The notes below the pieces were generated by a model. That model was given only the letters and a program-made list of their open reading frames with translations. It did not search any database and was not told where the DNA came from. Below are positions 37,287 to 46,246 of a DNA stretch of 64,000 nt, one piece after another. A program made the position numbers and the translations under genes. The DNA is taken from positions 1 to 64,000 of the forward strand of contig LSKF01000150.1 of assembly GCA_001556995.1 (NCBI GenBank). Direction: 5' to 3'. Position 1 is the stretch's first letter. Every line of letters begins with the position of its first letter. Origin of the DNA: Erythrobacteraceae bacterium CCH12-C2 (GTDB taxonomy: Bacteria > Pseudomonadota > Alphaproteobacteria > Sphingomonadales > Sphingomonadaceae).

Positions 37287-38950
37287 ACCCCCTCCAACAG
37301 ACGATCCGCCTGCGCCCGTGCCTCAGGCGTCACCTCCGCGCCGGACAGCATCCGCGCGATCTCCTGCCGCCGCCCTTCCGCATCGAGCAGCACCACGCTG
37401 GTCTTGGTCACAATCCCGCTCGAAGCCTTGGCGATCAGATAATGCTGCCGCCCGCGCGCGGCCACCTGCGGCGAGTGCGTCACCGCGAGCAATTGCCCCT
37501 CCTGCGCCGCCAGACGTGCGAGGCGCTCGCCAATCGCAGAGGCCACCGCGCCGCCCACACCGCGGTCAATCTCGTCGAAGATGATCGTCGCCGCGCCGCC
37601 CTGCTCGGCCAGCGCGACCTTCAGCGCGAGGATGAAGCGCGACAATTCCCCGCCGCTTGCGATCTTGCCCAAGGGCGCGAAATCGGCGCCGGGGTTGGTC
37701 GAGATCAGGAACTCCACCGCGTCCATCCCATGGGCGCCCCAGCGCTCTTCCGGCAAGGGCAAGACCTGGGTCAGGAACCGTGCGGCATCTAGCTTGAGCG
37801 GCGCGAGTTCCCCCGCCACCGCCGCGTCCAGCCGCGCCGCCCCCGCCACCCGCGCGGCGCGGGCGGCCTCGGCGGCGGCGATATAGGCGGCGCGGGCCTC
37901 CTTGGCGGCGGCTTCCAGCGCGTCCAATTGCGCCTCCCCGCCCTCGATCGCATCAAGCCGCGTGCGCATGGTGCGCATCAATTCGGGCAGATCATCGACC
38001 TCGCAGCGATGCTTGCGTGCGGCCGCGCGCAGTTCGAACAGGCGGGTTTCCGCGCGCTCCAACTCCATCGGATCGTGCAGCAGCGCATCGGCCGCAAGCC
38101 GCAGCTTGTCCTCCGCCTCGCTCGCCTCGATCACCGCCCGGTCAAGCGCGGCGAGCGCCTCGGCCAGCAAGGGATGCTGTTCGGCGATCCGGTCCAGCTT
38201 GCGCGCCGCCACCCGCAGCGACGCGAGCGGCGAATCCGAACCTTCCCACACATGGCGCAGCGTTTCGAGCTCGCCCGCCAGCCGCTCGCCTTTCTGCATG
38301 TCGGCGCGCGCGCCCGCGAGCCGCGCTTCCTCGCCCGCCACCGGCTCCAGCGCCGTGAGTTCAGCGAGATGCGCGATCAGCAGGTCCTGATCGGCCTTGG
38401 CCTGCTCCACAGCGTCGCGCGCCTCAGCCAATTGCGCCTCGGCGCGCGCCCAAGCGGCAAAGGCGCGCTCCAGCCCGGCGACATCGGTCCCGGCAAAGCG
38501 ATCGAGCAGCACCCGGTGCCCGCGCGGGTTCACAAGGCCGCGGTCATCATGCTGGCCATGCAGCTCCACCAGCGCGGGCGCGAGTTCGCGCAGCAAAGCG
38601 ACGCTGGCGGGCTGATCATTGATGAAGGCCTTGGAGCCGCCATCGGCCTTGACCTGCCGCCGGATCATCAGCGGTTCGCCCGGTTCGATGGCGAGGTCGG
38701 CATCATCCAGCGCGGCGGCGATGGCAGGCGGCAGCGCGGCGAATTCAAAGCTGGCGGTGACCGACGCCTTGTCCTCCCCGGCGCGCACCAGCGAGGTCTC
38801 CGCCCGGTCGCCCAGCACCAGCCCCAGCGCATCTAGCAGGATCGACTTGCCCGCCCCCGTCTCCCCCGTCAGCACGCCCAGCCCGCGCGCGAAATCGAGA
38901 TCGAGCGCTTCGATAAGGACAATGTTGCGGATCGAGAGGCGGGTGAGCAT
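37283..38950 (-). CDS. recN: DNA repair protein RecN
   Basis: SMC-like ATPase of double-strand-break repair, 555 residues. N-terminal LSIRNIVLIEALDLDF and Walker A GETGAGKSILLDALGLVLGD; a central coiled coil of about 300 residues rich in Ala/Glu/Arg; C-terminal signature IASGGELSRFILALK and Walker B ATIIFDEIDRGVGG, followed by LAVTHSPQVAARG. Gene order bamD-recN is common in alphaproteobacteria, with ligA usually next; here a WYL-TerB-like gene and two hydrolases separate recN from ligA. Confidence 0.96.
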   Translation of the reverse strand: MLTRLSIRNIVLIEALDLDFARGLGVLTGETGAGKSILLDALGLVLGDRAETSLVRAGEDKASVTASFEFAALPPAIAAALDDADLAIEPGEPLMIRRQVKADGGSKAFINDQPASVALLRELAPALVELHGQHDDRGLVNPRGHRVLLDRFAGTDVAGLERAFAAWARAEAQLAEARDAVEQAKADQDLLIAHLAELTALEPVAGEEARLAGARADMQKGERLAGELETLRHVWEGSDSPLASLRVAARKLDRIAEQHPLLAEALAALDRAVIEASEAEDKLRLAADALLHDPMELERAETRLFELRAAARKHRCEVDDLPELMRTMRTRLDAIEGGEAQLDALEAAAKEARAAYIAAAEAARAARVAGAARLDAAVAGELAPLKLDAARFLTQVLPLPEERWGAHGMDAVEFLISTNPGADFAPLGKIASGGELSRFILALKVALAEQGGAATIIFDEIDRGVGGAVASAIGERLARLAAQEGQLLAVTHSPQVAARGRQHYLIAKASSGIVTKTSVVLLDAEGRRQEIARMLSGAEVTPEARAQADRLLEGV

Positions 38951-39027
38951 GGGCAGACCCGGTCTAGCGCACCCCTAGCGCGGCGTCACGCATCAAGCTT
39001 GGGTCAATCCCCAAGGCTTGGCGCCGA

Positions 39028-39822
39028 TCAACCCGCTGTCACCCCATCCGCATGCTTGCCGACCAGCTTGAACGCCCGGTCGTACCATTCGCTGCCAGGG
39101 TAGTTGGCCCCCAGCACGGCGGCGTACTTGACCGCTTCAGTGGGCACGCCCAGCGCCAGACTGCTCTCGCACAGGCGATAGAGCGCTTCGGGGGTGTGGC
39201 TGGTGGTGTCGAACTTCTCGACCACGTTGCGGAAGCGCATATCGGCGGCGAGCCACAGGCCCATGCGCTGGTAATGGCGTCCGATCTCCATTTCCTTGCC
39301 CGCAAGGTGATCCGCCACCAGATCGAGCTTCAACCGCGCGTCGGCGGCATATTCGGTCTGCGGGAAGCGGCGGTTGACCTCACGCAGCGCGGTCTGCGCC
39401 TGCTCGGTGATCTTCTGATCGCGGTTCACGTCGCTGATCTGCTCGTAATAGCTCAGAGCGATCAGGTAATAGGCGTAAGGCGCATCCTTGTTGCCCGGGT
39501 GGATCGACAGGAACCGCTGCGCGTTCTGGATCGCCTTGTTGTAATCGCGCGCGATGTAATAGCTGAAGGCGCTCATCAGCTGCGCACGGCGGGCCCAGGG
39601 CGAATAGGGGTGCTGGCGCTCCACCTCGTCGAACAGGGCTGCGGCCTGCAACGTGTTGCCCTTGTCGAGCCGCCGCTGCGCCTCGGTATAGAGCGATTCG
39701 ACGTCGCGCGCGACGTAGGCGACATCCTTGCCGGCGGTGCTGCCCGCACAGGCGGAAAGCGAGGCGGCAGTGGCCGCGATCAGCGCGGCGCGGGCGATAC
39801 GGGTGGTGAAAGTGATGGCCAT
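39028..39822 (-). CDS. bamD: Outer membrane protein assembly factor BamD
   Basis: Essential lipoprotein of the BAM complex, 264 residues. The signal peptide ends in the lipobox LSAC. TPR units follow: VESLYTEAQRRLDKGNTLQAAALFDEVE, QHPYSPWARRAQLMSAFSYY, YNKAIQNAQRFLSIHPG and AYYLIALSYYEQISDVNRDQ, the last being the most conserved BamD block. It sits upstream of recN on the same strand with a 77-base gap, the common alphaproteobacterial arrangement. Confidence 0.95.
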   Translation of the reverse strand: MAITFTTRIARAALIAATAASLSACAGSTAGKDVAYVARDVESLYTEAQRRLDKGNTLQAAALFDEVERQHPYSPWARRAQLMSAFSYYIARDYNKAIQNAQRFLSIHPGNKDAPYAYYLIALSYYEQISDVNRDQKITEQAQTALREVNRRFPQTEYAADARLKLDLVADHLAGKEMEIGRHYQRMGLWLAADMRFRNVVEKFDTTSHTPEALYRLCESSLALGVPTEAVKYAAVLGANYPGSEWYDRAFKLVGKHADGVTAG

Positions 39823-40019
39823 GGGAGCGGTCTATAACGGCGTGCTCGCTGAACGCCAAGTGAAGCCGTGCGGGGCAGGCGTGGCAATCCTATAAGGGTC
39901 CGGTCCTAAGCCGTAAGCTGACAGCTGCTCTGCCGAGGCAATGATCCTTAGCCGCAACCCTTAGGCGCGAGCCCAGTCGCAATCAGCATTGATCTGCTAT
40001 CGGTTTACGGCAGCCCTGA

Positions 40020-40958
40020 TCAGGGCAATCGCTTCCGCCTGAACCTGCGCGCACTCGCTGCGTCGCTATCGTCCTCAACGAAGGTGCCGAGATTGCCTAC
40101 GGTGATCGCCGACACGTCATTATCGCCGTCGACCTGCGCAGTCGCGTTTCGGTCGGTTGCCGAGATGACTCGGAAACGAACCGCGCCGAGGCCCTGCGAT
40201 TTGCTCACGTCAATGATGCTGCCCATCGGCAACAAGGCACCGCCGTAATTGACCTCAATCAGATCGTCTTCGACCGCTGTCACGCGCAACGGATCAATCC
40301 CAAACGCAACCTTGCGAGCGAGCATTTGCGCGACTTCGCGTTGCATCAGATCATAGACCGAAGCGCCCGGCTCGGACACGCGCATCGAGAAATCGGCGGT
40401 ATCGATCGTGCGCGACATCTCGATCGTCTTGGTCACCACTCCCCCGTCGATATTACGCCCCGCCGCATCCTTGAGAGCGTAGGAGACGGTGACATTGGCG
40501 GTACCCCAGCTGGTCTGGTAACCGTTGGGATCATTGACCGGCGCGTTCTGGGCTGGGCCAGTCTCACCGATGTCGGAAATGGTGATGTCGAGCGTGTAGC
40601 CGCCGCGCCCTGTGGTCAGCCGACCGGACGAGGCCATTGCGCCCTCGACTGCGCTGCGCAAGGTCTGGAAGTTGTTTTGACAATCCTTCACGACCCAGCT
40701 TCGCCATGTGGTGTGCGCAGCATAGTAACGCGCACCTGCCTCGAGGCCCCACAGCCGTGCATAGTATTCCTCGCCATATTCGAGCCGACTGCCGGAATAA
40801 TTGCGGAAATAGGTGCAGGTTTGAGTCGAGGTGATGGTCCCTACGTTGACTGTCTGACGGCCCTGGGCTGCAAGGGGGGTGGTTACCGCAAGGCCAGCGG
40901 CCAGAACGCAAAGGGCGGCAGCGCGCCGAAACACGGGCATCGTGACCATCGGTCTCAC
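40020..40958 (-). CDS. Secreted CsgG-like paralogue, divergent
   Basis: A 312-residue exported protein. The GTG at 40958 overlaps the stop of the upstream CsgG-like gene and follows AGGAAGAAGC; ATG at 40949 is an alternative. The signal peptide is LCVLAAGLAVTTPLAAQ, without a lipobox. The C-terminal half aligns by eye to the upstream protein: PLRVTAVEDDLIEVNYGGALLPMGSIIDV here against PIQVAAIQGDGTVILNYGAGAVERG there. The N-terminal half is distinct, with Cys in TCTYFRNYSG and VKDCQNN. Likely a partner of the upstream protein; role unknown. Confidence 0.72.
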   Translation of the reverse strand: MRPMVTMPVFRRAAALCVLAAGLAVTTPLAAQGRQTVNVGTITSTQTCTYFRNYSGSRLEYGEEYYARLWGLEAGARYYAAHTTWRSWVVKDCQNNFQTLRSAVEGAMASSGRLTTGRGGYTLDITISDIGETGPAQNAPVNDPNGYQTSWGTANVTVSYALKDAAGRNIDGGVVTKTIEMSRTIDTADFSMRVSEPGASVYDLMQREVAQMLARKVAFGIDPLRVTAVEDDLIEVNYGGALLPMGSIIDVSKSQGLGAVRFRVISATDRNATAQVDGDNDVSAITVGNLGTFVEDDSDAASARRFRRKRLP

Positions 40959-41857
40959 CGCTTCTTCCTGCTCTTCTGCAATGCCTTGACCGCGTCCGGA
41001 TCTGCCGGACGGGCGACCGTGCCGACGGTCAGGGGCACGGTGAACGGCGTCACCTGCACTGCGCGGGAAAAAGCATTCTGGACATCGGTGATCTGGATCG
41101 CGCCGATCTGCTCGCCATCAATCTTGATCGTGCCGGTGCCCGAGGGATCGGGAATTTCCGTGGTTTCGCCATAGACCATCAAATACTCGCCGCGCTCGAC
41201 TGCGCCGGCACCATAGTTGAGGATGACTGTCCCATCGCCCTGAATTGCCGCGACCTGGATCGGGAAGATGGTGGTCACCAGCCCGGTGGCGATGCTGTCG
41301 GCTGCGCCCCGCATGAGGCCGGCGCTGTCGATTTGCGTGCCGCCGCCGCAGACCGTCGCCGATTCCTGTTCCTGACTGATGCGGGTTGCATAGCGCACTT
41401 CGCCCGTGTTGGTGTCGGTAATCCGGATATCGGCTTCCATCCGCACCCGGGTGTTGAAGCATTCCGCCTGCTGCGCGCGGCTGCCGCCCAGCACACCCCG
41501 CAGAAGAGTGTCCCCCATGTTCGATTTGTTCACCGCCGAAATAGAGGTGATCGTTCCGTAGACCAGGTAGTCGACGCCTTCAAAGCCGCCGACCCTATTC
41601 TTATTGTTGGTGGTGACCATGCCGCTGCGGCCCAACCCCTGCTCCTTCAGCAGAGTCGCGAGACGCGCACGCTCAATGATCCGGAATTTGCCGCTGCCGA
41701 TGATCGCAGTCTCGATCATCGCCACGAAATTGTCCGCCTGAGCCGCGCCGGTCAGATCCTGCATTTCAGCAATCCCGACAATCGGCTTGTTGTTTTCCTG
41801 TGCCGCAGCGGGCACAGCTGCAAACACAGCAAGAACGGCCAAGATCGTCCTAATCAT
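40955..41857 (-). CDS. CsgG/HfaB-family secreted protein
   Basis: A 300-residue protein with signal peptide TILAVLAVFAAVPAAAQ. The CsgG pattern is visible: IVGIAEMQDLTG, then FVAMIETAIIGSGKFRIIERARLATLLKEQGLG, then GVDYLVYGTITSI and MEADIRITDTNTGEVRYATR. CsgG proteins form outer-membrane secretion pores for curli, and HfaB anchors the Caulobacter holdfast; both are lipoproteins. Here no Cys follows the signal peptide, so lipid anchoring as in those proteins is not supported. The stop overlaps the start of a paralogous gene. No curli subunit gene is nearby. Confidence 0.82.
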   Translation of the reverse strand: MIRTILAVLAVFAAVPAAAQENNKPIVGIAEMQDLTGAAQADNFVAMIETAIIGSGKFRIIERARLATLLKEQGLGRSGMVTTNNKNRVGGFEGVDYLVYGTITSISAVNKSNMGDTLLRGVLGGSRAQQAECFNTRVRMEADIRITDTNTGEVRYATRISQEQESATVCGGGTQIDSAGLMRGAADSIATGLVTTIFPIQVAAIQGDGTVILNYGAGAVERGEYLMVYGETTEIPDPSGTGTIKIDGEQIGAIQITDVQNAFSRAVQVTPFTVPLTVGTVARPADPDAVKALQKSRKKR

Positions 41858-42035
41858 TGTAAAGCCCCCGCTTTTGTGAGTCGCTTAAACTTACTGCGCA
41901 CCTTCAAGATGTCACCAACTTTTGTCCGGTAGCGATGTCGTGTGCCTAAAGTGACCGCTCCTCATCGCCCAATCAAGCGGCTCGCGAGATGCTCCGCGAT
42001 ACGAGTGGGAGACCCCAAGAGCGCGACGCGAGTGC

Positions 42036-43853
42036 TTATTCCTCCCCCATCCGCAGCGCGGCGATAAACGCCTCTTGCGGGATGCTCACATTGCCGTACT
42101 CGCGCATCCGGGCCTTGCCCTTCTTCTGCTTCTCCAGCAGCTTCTTCTTACGCGTAATGTCGCCGCCATAGCACTTTGCGGTTACGTCCTTGCGCAGCGC
42201 CGCGATGGTCTCGCGGGCGATCACCTTGCCGCCGATCGCCGCCTGGATCGGAATCTTGAAAAGATGCCTTGGAATCAAGTCCTTAAGCCGCTCGCACATG
42301 CCACGCCCGCGCTCTTCGGCGTTCTGGCGGTGGACGATCAGCGACAGGGCATCGACGGGCTCGTTGTTGACGAGGATGTTCATCTTCACAAGGTCGCCCT
42401 CGCGCGTGCCGATCTGCTCGTAGTCGAAAGAGGCGTAGCCGCGCGAGATGGATTTCAGGCGGTCGTAGAAGTCGAACACCACCTCGTTGAGCGGCAGCTC
42501 ATAGGTCACCTGCGCGCGGCCGCCGACATAGGTGAGCTCGGTCTGGATGCCGCGGCGGTCCTGACACAGCTTGAGGATGCTCCCGAGGTACTCGTCGGGG
42601 GTGTAGATCACCGCCTTGATCCACGGCTCCTCGATCGTGTCGATGCGGTTCACATCGGGCCAATCGGCGGGGTTGTGAATGTCGATCACCTTGGCGTCCT
42701 CAGACTTCGAACGGCCAAGGTGGATGCGGTAGACCACGCTAGGCGCGGTGGTGATGAGGTCGAGGTCGTATTCGCGGCTGAGGCGTTCCTGGATGATCTC
42801 AAGGTGCAGCAGCCCGAGGAACCCGCAACGGAAGCCAAAGCCGAGCGCGGCGCTGCTCTCCATCTCGAACGAGAAGGAGGCGTCGTTGAGGCGCAGCTTG
42901 GCGATGCTCTCGCGCAGCTTCTCGAAGTCGGCGGCGTCGACCGGGAACAACCCGCAGAACACCACCGGCTGGACTTCCTTGTAGCCCGGCAGCGCCTCGG
43001 TTGCCCCACCCTTGACCGTGGTGATGGTGTCACCGACGCGGGCCTGCTCCACCTCCTTGATCTGGGCGGTGATGAAGCCGATTTCGCCGGGGCCGAGTTC
43101 GTTAAGGTCGGTGCGCTTGGGGGTGAAGCAGCCGACGCGGTCGACGAGGTGTTGCGTTCCGCCCTGCATAAAGCGGATGTTGAGGCCTTTGGTGAGCTTC
43201 CCGTCGATCACCCGCACGAGGATGACGACGCCGAGATAGGGGTCGTACCACGAGTCCACGAGGCTGGCGGTCAGCGGGGCTTCGATCCGGCCCTTGGGCG
43301 GGGGGATGCGCTCAACCACGGCTTCGAGCACGTCCTCGATCCCGATGCCCGACTTCGCGCTGGTGAGCACGGCCTGCGAGGCATCGAGGCCGATGATCTC
43401 CTCGATCTCGGCCTTGACCTTTTCGGGTTCGGCCGCGGGCAGGTCGATCTTGTTGATGACGGGGACGATCTCGTGGTCGTGCTCGATCGACTGGTAAACG
43501 TTGGCGAGGGTCTGAGCCTCGACGCCCTGCGCCGCGTCCACCACCAGCAGTGCACCTTCACAGGCGGCGAGGCTGCGCGAGACTTCGTAGGCAAAGTCGA
43601 CGTGGCCGGGGGTGTCCATCAGGTTGAGCTGATAGGTTTCGCCATCACGCGCGGTGTAATTGAGGCGCACGGTCTGCGCCTTGATGGTGATCCCGCGCTC
43701 CTTCTCGATGTCCATGTTGTCGAGCACCTGCTCGGACATCTCGCGCGCAGTGAGCCCGCCGGTGAACTGGATCAGCCGGTCAGCCAGGGTCGATTTGCCG
43801 TGATCAATATGGGCGATGATCGAAAAATTGCGGATCTTGGAAAGGTCGGTCAT
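42036..43853 (-). CDS. lepA: Elongation factor 4 (LepA)
   Basis: Ribosome-associated GTPase, 605 residues. G1 is [14 protein letters not shown], the switch region contains [14 protein letters not shown]3 is [12 protein letters not shown] and G4 is NKIDLP; the LepA-specific C-terminal domain ends the protein ([34 protein letters not shown], split over 42130-42260). All regions have normal length. It is monocistronic in appearance, 67 bases from the GGDEF-EAL gene on the same strand. Cytoplasmic, membrane-associated under some conditions in E. coli. Confidence 0.97.
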   Translation of the reverse strand: MTDLSKIRNFSIIAHIDHGKSTLADRLIQFTGGLTAREMSEQVLDNMDIEKERGITIKAQTVRLNYTARDGETYQLNLMDTPGHVDFAYEVSRSLAACEGALLVVDAAQGVEAQTLANVYQSIEHDHEIVPVINKIDLPAAEPEKVKAEIEEIIGLDASQAVLTSAKSGIGIEDVLEAVVERIPPPKGRIEAPLTASLVDSWYDPYLGVVILVRVIDGKLTKGLNIRFMQGGTQHLVDRVGCFTPKRTDLNELGPGEIGFITAQIKEVEQARVGDTITTVKGGATEALPGYKEVQPVVFCGLFPVDAADFEKLRESIAKLRLNDASFSFEMESSAALGFGFRCGFLGLLHLEIIQERLSREYDLDLITTAPSVVYRIHLGRSKSEDAKVIDIHNPADWPDVNRIDTIEEPWIKAVIYTPDEYLGSILKLCQDRRGIQTELTYVGGRAQVTYELPLNEVVFDFYDRLKSISRGYASFDYEQIGTREGDLVKMNILVNNEPVDALSLIVHRQNAEERGRGMCERLKDLIPRHLFKIPIQAAIGGKVIARETIAALRKDVTAKCYGGDITRKKKLLEKQKKGKARMREYGNVSIPQEAFIAALRMGEE

Positions 43854-43920
43854 TGCGAAAAGCGATTAGCCGTGACCCGCGGCAATGTCATTCGAGAAAA
43901 ACGCAACAGTCCCCCGAGGG

Positions 43921-46098
43921 TCAACCCCCGTCGGCGCGAGGGGGCTGCGCATAGCCGAACTGCGGCACTGCCCCGCCCTGATCCATGCCGCGGAAGCTAC
44001 CTGGGTCAAGTGCCGCCAGCGGCGCACCAGCTGCGGCCAAGGCGTAAGGCGAGACCCGGTGCCGGGTGCACAAGCCGCCCGAACCATCGTCGATCAACGA
44101 TTGTTCGAATTCCAGACCCTGAATATCGCCGTTGCTGCGGATGACAGTGGCAACTGCCAGCTGCCCGCCGCCGAGATCGACCACGAATTGCGTGCCCTTG
44201 GGCACATCGGCAAGGCCTTGGATCAAGGCTCCGGTCTTCGAGAGATTGCGCAACGTGACTTCATAAGCGTAGTCATCGTGGATGACTTGAATCTTGCGGA
44301 ATACCGTACGCCGACGGGCACGGCGTGTCCGATCGCTGCCGGGCTCAATCTTCCACGTGCCGACTGCCATTTCCTGCGCAATGGCATCGACATCCATCGG
44401 CTCGCTGAAGATCGGCCCTTCGAGGAACCGCACGCCGCATTCGGTAAGCCGCTCCAGCAGCACCGGGCTTTCGACGCCATTGGCGATCGTGTCCATCTGC
44501 AGGGCACCGGCCAGTGCCACGATCGCGCGCACCAGCCCGAGCTCGCGGCTGTCCTGCGTCTCCGCCTCGGCAACCAGCTTCTCATCGATCTTGATGCTGT
44601 CGAACGGCGCACGCCGCAGATAGGCAAGCGAGGAATAGCCGCTGCCGAACTCGTCCAGCGTCAGCCGGACACCGAGCTTGAACAGGGCCGAGAGGGTGCG
44701 ATCGACCACATTGGTATCGCCAAAGAATACCGCTTCGTTGATTTCAAGCTCGAGCCGCTGAGGCGCAATCCCCGCCACTTCCAGCGCGGCGGTGACCAGT
44801 CCAACGAAGTTGTCCGATAGGAACAGCGCCACCGGCACATTGACCGCCACCCGGACGCTGTCCGGCCACTCCGCGGCGGAAAGGCAGGCTTGGGCAATAG
44901 CCCAGGTGCCAACCTCGCCGAGCAGGCTTGACCCTTCAACAATCTGGGCAAACTCCTCCTCGTCAATGATCCCGCGCTGATCATGGGTCCAGCAAACATG
45001 GGCTTCCAGCGCGCAGACCGCCTGAGAGCTCGCATCAACAATCGGTTCAAAGCGCAAAAACAACTGTTCTTCGCGCAGCGCCTGCCCCAGATCCTGTTCC
45101 AACCGACGCCGAAAGATCGTCTCGTTTTCAAGCTCCCCCGAGAAGAATCGAAACTGCGCGCGCCCGCCATTCTTGGCCGCGTAAAGCGCAAGGTCAGCCG
45201 CGCGCACAATCTCGTCACGAGTAATACCATCGTGCGGCGCGATCGCGACGCCAACCGAGGCTCCGATGACGCAGCGCCCCTCCTCCAAGCTGAAAGGCTG
45301 GCGCAACATGGCGATGATCCGCATCGCCAATTCGCCAAGGATACCGCGATCGTCGATATCCGGCAGCATGACCTGAAATTCATCGCCGCCCAGCCGGCCG
45401 ATCTCGCATTCGCGGTCTATTGCCCGCGTAATCCGAGCGGCCACCTGCTTGAGCAGCTCGTCGCCCGCCGCGTGTCCGAGCGTATCATTCACATGCTTGA
45501 ACCGATCGAGATCGATCATCATCACGGCGCAATTGCGACGCGCCGCCTTGAACGCCGTCAGCGTCGTCTCGATCTGATGCGCCATGCGGTGGCGATTGCT
45601 GAGGCCGGTGAGCGAATCGAGCCGCGCCAACCGAGCGGTTTCCTCCTCGCGGTGATACTCATCGGTGATGTCGGTGCCGGTTCCGCGAAAGCCCGCAAAA
45701 TTGCCGTCAGGAGTGAACAGCGGCTGGCCGGCCAGACGCAAGACAACACCCTCTGGTCGCCGCGCCACCCGCACCGCCAATCCTGAGAAGGCCTTATGCG
45801 CGCCCAGCATCAGCGAGAGCGACTTGCCCCGCCCTTCGCGGTCGGCAGCGGTAAAGATGGTCGTCATCGGCTGGCCCAGCAGGTCTTGCAGTTGCAGATC
45901 AAGCCGTGCCGCGATCGCGCCCGAGACATAGGTCAGATGCCCCTTGGCATCGCTCGCCCAGAACCAGCCGAGCCCGGACTGCTCCAGCTCGTCAAGCATC
46001 GCAAGCCGCTCGGTATCGGACAGGGCTGAGGCCGGCGTGACGCGCGACATCGGCGCGTTAGCGGCGCTGCGTGCAGACCAGAGGCCCTTTAGGGACAT
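43921..46098 (-). CDS. PAS-GGDEF-EAL-PilZ protein with degenerate EAL domain
   Basis: A 725-residue cytoplasmic signalling protein. PAS domain at about residues 30-150 (GLGWFWASDAKGHLTYVSG); GGDEF at about 160-325 with an intact GRLGGDEF but RECE where an RxxD inhibitory site would be; EAL at about 340-590; PilZ at about 615-690 (RNLSKTGALI). The EAL catalytic residues are altered: EAH in place of EAL with Cys for the following Arg, DEFG for DDFG, ANGVE for AEGVE, and LEGPIF for the QGY motif. It probably has no phosphodiesterase activity. Tandem paralogue of the next gene. Confidence 0.88.
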   Translation of the reverse strand: MSLKGLWSARSAANAPMSRVTPASALSDTERLAMLDELEQSGLGWFWASDAKGHLTYVSGAIAARLDLQLQDLLGQPMTTIFTAADREGRGKSLSLMLGAHKAFSGLAVRVARRPEGVVLRLAGQPLFTPDGNFAGFRGTGTDITDEYHREEETARLARLDSLTGLSNRHRMAHQIETTLTAFKAARRNCAVMMIDLDRFKHVNDTLGHAAGDELLKQVAARITRAIDRECEIGRLGGDEFQVMLPDIDDRGILGELAMRIIAMLRQPFSLEEGRCVIGASVGVAIAPHDGITRDEIVRAADLALYAAKNGGRAQFRFFSGELENETIFRRRLEQDLGQALREEQLFLRFEPIVDASSQAVCALEAHVCWTHDQRGIIDEEEFAQIVEGSSLLGEVGTWAIAQACLSAAEWPDSVRVAVNVPVALFLSDNFVGLVTAALEVAGIAPQRLELEINEAVFFGDTNVVDRTLSALFKLGVRLTLDEFGSGYSSLAYLRRAPFDSIKIDEKLVAEAETQDSRELGLVRAIVALAGALQMDTIANGVESPVLLERLTECGVRFLEGPIFSEPMDVDAIAQEMAVGTWKIEPGSDRTRRARRRTVFRKIQVIHDDYAYEVTLRNLSKTGALIQGLADVPKGTQFVVDLGGGQLAVATVIRSNGDIQGLEFEQSLIDDGSGGLCTRHRVSPYALAAAGAPLAALDPGSFRGMDQGGAVPQFGYAQPPRADGG

Positions 46099-46246
46099 CT
46101 CGGGCTAACCTCCATTTTACTTAGCGGGCGGTCAGGCAGACGATCGCCAGACCAATGAAGAAGTAAAGCCCGATGGTTATTTTTGTGCTAACGGGCCGGC
46201 ACAAGAAACATGGTAAGTCCGGCGTTAGCGCGAAGCGCGGCACAGA

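Noticed and set aside
40013..40026. Perfect 14-base palindrome GCCCTGATCAGGGC at the end of the CsgG-like paralogue
   Set aside because: It overlaps the stop codon and has no T run on the minus strand, so it does not support a terminator call; a single short palindrome of this size is expected by chance.
42075..44144. Open reading frame of 689 codons on the plus strand opposite lepA
   Set aside because: It mirrors lepA almost entirely, runs past its start, and its translation is a composition artefact of high-G+C codon usage (rich in Asp, Val, His, Leu) with no recognisable domain. lepA is unambiguous.
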